Below, piece by piece: positions 63,383 through 64,000 of a stretch of DNA of 64,000 nt. The stretch is from Ruegeria halocynthiae (GTDB lineage Bacteria; Pseudomonadota; Alphaproteobacteria; Rhodobacterales; Rhodobacteraceae). Where the stretch lies: the NCBI RefSeq assembly GCF_000743705.1, contig NZ_JQEZ01000002.1, forward strand, positions 41,250-105,249, in the 5' to 3' direction. The position numbers were made by a program, and so were the translations under genes. Under the pieces are notes generated by a model, which did not search any database, had not been told where the DNA came from, and saw only the letters and a list, made by a program, of their open reading frames with translations. Numbering within the stretch: the first letter of the stretch is position 1; each line of letters begins with the position of its first letter.

Positions 63383-64000
63383 CAGACGCGCACCTCAACC
63401 ACAGGAACATTTGGAACATCGCCCGCCTGAAAGCTGGCTACACTGGTTTGAATCCTGTCGGTATCGAACCGCACCGGAACGTCGAATTCGAATCCTGCGG
63501 TGATTTCCACCTGCTCGGGCGGGGGATCCGCAAAGGTGACCAGACCGCGCGCCAGATCGACATCAAAATCGACCCCCTCGCGCATTTCGTCTTGGTCGAG
63601 GCCCAGTTTAACGGTCCCCAACACCGGTTTAATGATCGGCCGGACGTAACTAAAGCCACCCGAGCTGTATGTTTTCACCAATTGAAACCGGGTCTGAACG
63701 CCATCGCCCAACGCAATAAGCTGGTCGCTTTTGTCTACTTTGGCATTGGCTGTGCCTGATTTGAAATCAGACCAATCTTTCCACAGAAATCCGAACATCT
63801 GCCCTTGCCGGGCTTCGAAGAACGAAATCAGCATCTCGATATCGTCCAAGGACCGCATTCCCAGACCTGCATCATAGCGACGGCGCGAATGGGCCCAGGG
63901 CGTGTTGCGTTCTTCGAACCCGTTGGCCAGCGTCACGATATCCGTGCGCCGTTCCGGACCACCGACCGAACCAAAGCTCAAGCTGGCGGGAAATCTTACC
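63382..64000 (-). CDS. GTA distal tail protein, DUF2460, g12 (5' end outside window)
   Basis: The protein contains the DUF2460 (TIGR02217) signature GSVGGPERRTDIVTLANGFEERN, then TPWAHSRRRYDAGLGMRSLDDIEMLISFFEARQGQMFGFLWKDW; it forms the distal tail ring (R. capsulatus rcc01695). A TTG at 63981 could be read as a start, but the frame stays open to the window edge with VRFPASLSFG, which belongs to the conserved N-terminus of this family, so about 3-8 residues and the true ATG lie beyond 64000. The remainder of the GTA cluster (g11 and earlier) should follow beyond the window. Confidence 0.9.
   Translation of the reverse strand, partial: VRFPASLSFGSVGGPERRTDIVTLANGFEERNTPWAHSRRRYDAGLGMRSLDDIEMLISFFEARQGQMFGFLWKDWSDFKSGTANAKVDKSDQLIALGDGVQTRFQLVKTYSSGGFSYVRPIIKPVLGTVKLGLDQDEMREGVDFDVDLARGLVTFADPPPEQVEITAGFEFDVPVRFDTDRIQTSVASFQAGDVPNVPVVEVRV

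Noticed and set aside
63600-63620. CAGTTTAACGGTC inside g12 as a third pdh-type operator
   Set aside because: Only one half of the palindrome is present and it lies in coding sequence.
1-64000. tRNA, rRNA, CRISPR arrays, restriction-modification or toxin-antitoxin loci
   Set aside because: No cloverleaf with CCA end, no regularly spaced repeats and no defence-type domains were seen on either strand.

Overview
The window reads as a chromosomal segment of an alphaproteobacterium of the family Rhodobacteraceae, most likely the marine Roseobacter group. The evidence is the gene set and gene order: a gene-transfer-agent (GTA) tail module of the Rhodobacter capsulatus type, 5-aminolevulinate synthase HemA with an Fnr box, a 2-oxoacid-type TRAP transporter with a Tat-exported binding protein, DUF2852 and DUF2189 proteins, PdhA-PdhB-PdhC with a lipoyl domain on the E1 beta subunit, and GC-rich DNA throughout. 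Most of it is housekeeping core genome. No tRNA, rRNA or CRISPR array was seen.

Layout. 1-1300 is a damaged accessory stretch: the end of an IS3-type insertion sequence cut by the window edge, then two gene remnants. 1400-3960 holds small cell-envelope and modification genes (DUF2852 behind a heat-shock-type promoter, RDD, leucyl/arginyl-tRNA protein transferase, VOC protein) and a startless reading frame. 4000-10900 is a TRAP transporter operon (dctM, dctQ, dctP/takP on minus) divergent from a sensor kinase-response regulator pair that probably controls it. 10950-16420 holds a VOC protein, a 2OG-Fe(II) oxygenase, then the ilvI-ilvH operon behind a complete attenuator (leader peptide, antiterminator, terminator), with an unknown gene inserted between ilvI and ilvH, and an HTH regulator. 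16430-28020 has DUF2189, an amidase, prfB, an antibiotic-kinase-like gene lodged between prfB and mrcA, then mrcA, amiC, an aminotransferase, an M48-TPR protease and a DsbA-like protein. 28080-36250 has an exported agmatine-deiminase-like protein, ispG, rodZ, hemA, an M20 peptidase and lpdA. 36400-50540 has DUF924, MFS, queA, a large AsmA-like protein, bcp, DUF455, an M23 peptidase-bactofilin pair, mtfA-like, aqpZ, an alpha/beta hydrolase and two cyclophilins. 50670-57800 has pgk, ftsB-like, pdhABC, cysE and a DksA-like protein. 57780-64000 is the 3' end of the GTA cluster (g12 to g15) with its small trailing gene.

How parts work together. The three pyruvate dehydrogenase subunits (52466-56154) and the shared E3 subunit lpdA (34797-36191) lie 16 kb apart, yet each is preceded, about 25-30 bases before its start codon, by almost the same perfect palindrome (TAGTTTA-ACGC/ACGG-TAAACTA). 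This suggests one unnamed regulator controls the whole complex. The ilv leader, the Fnr box at hemA, the hairpin between the TRAP binding-protein and permease genes, and a palindromic intergenic repeat present at two convergent or tandem gene ends are the other clear regulatory structures.

No self-contained novel defence or biosynthetic system was found. The most promising leads are the shared pdh/lpd operator, the foreign-looking genes inserted into the ilvIH and prfB-mrcA neighbourhoods, the long-form DctM with extra soluble segments, and the repeat family. All calls are from reading the sequence; no database search was run.
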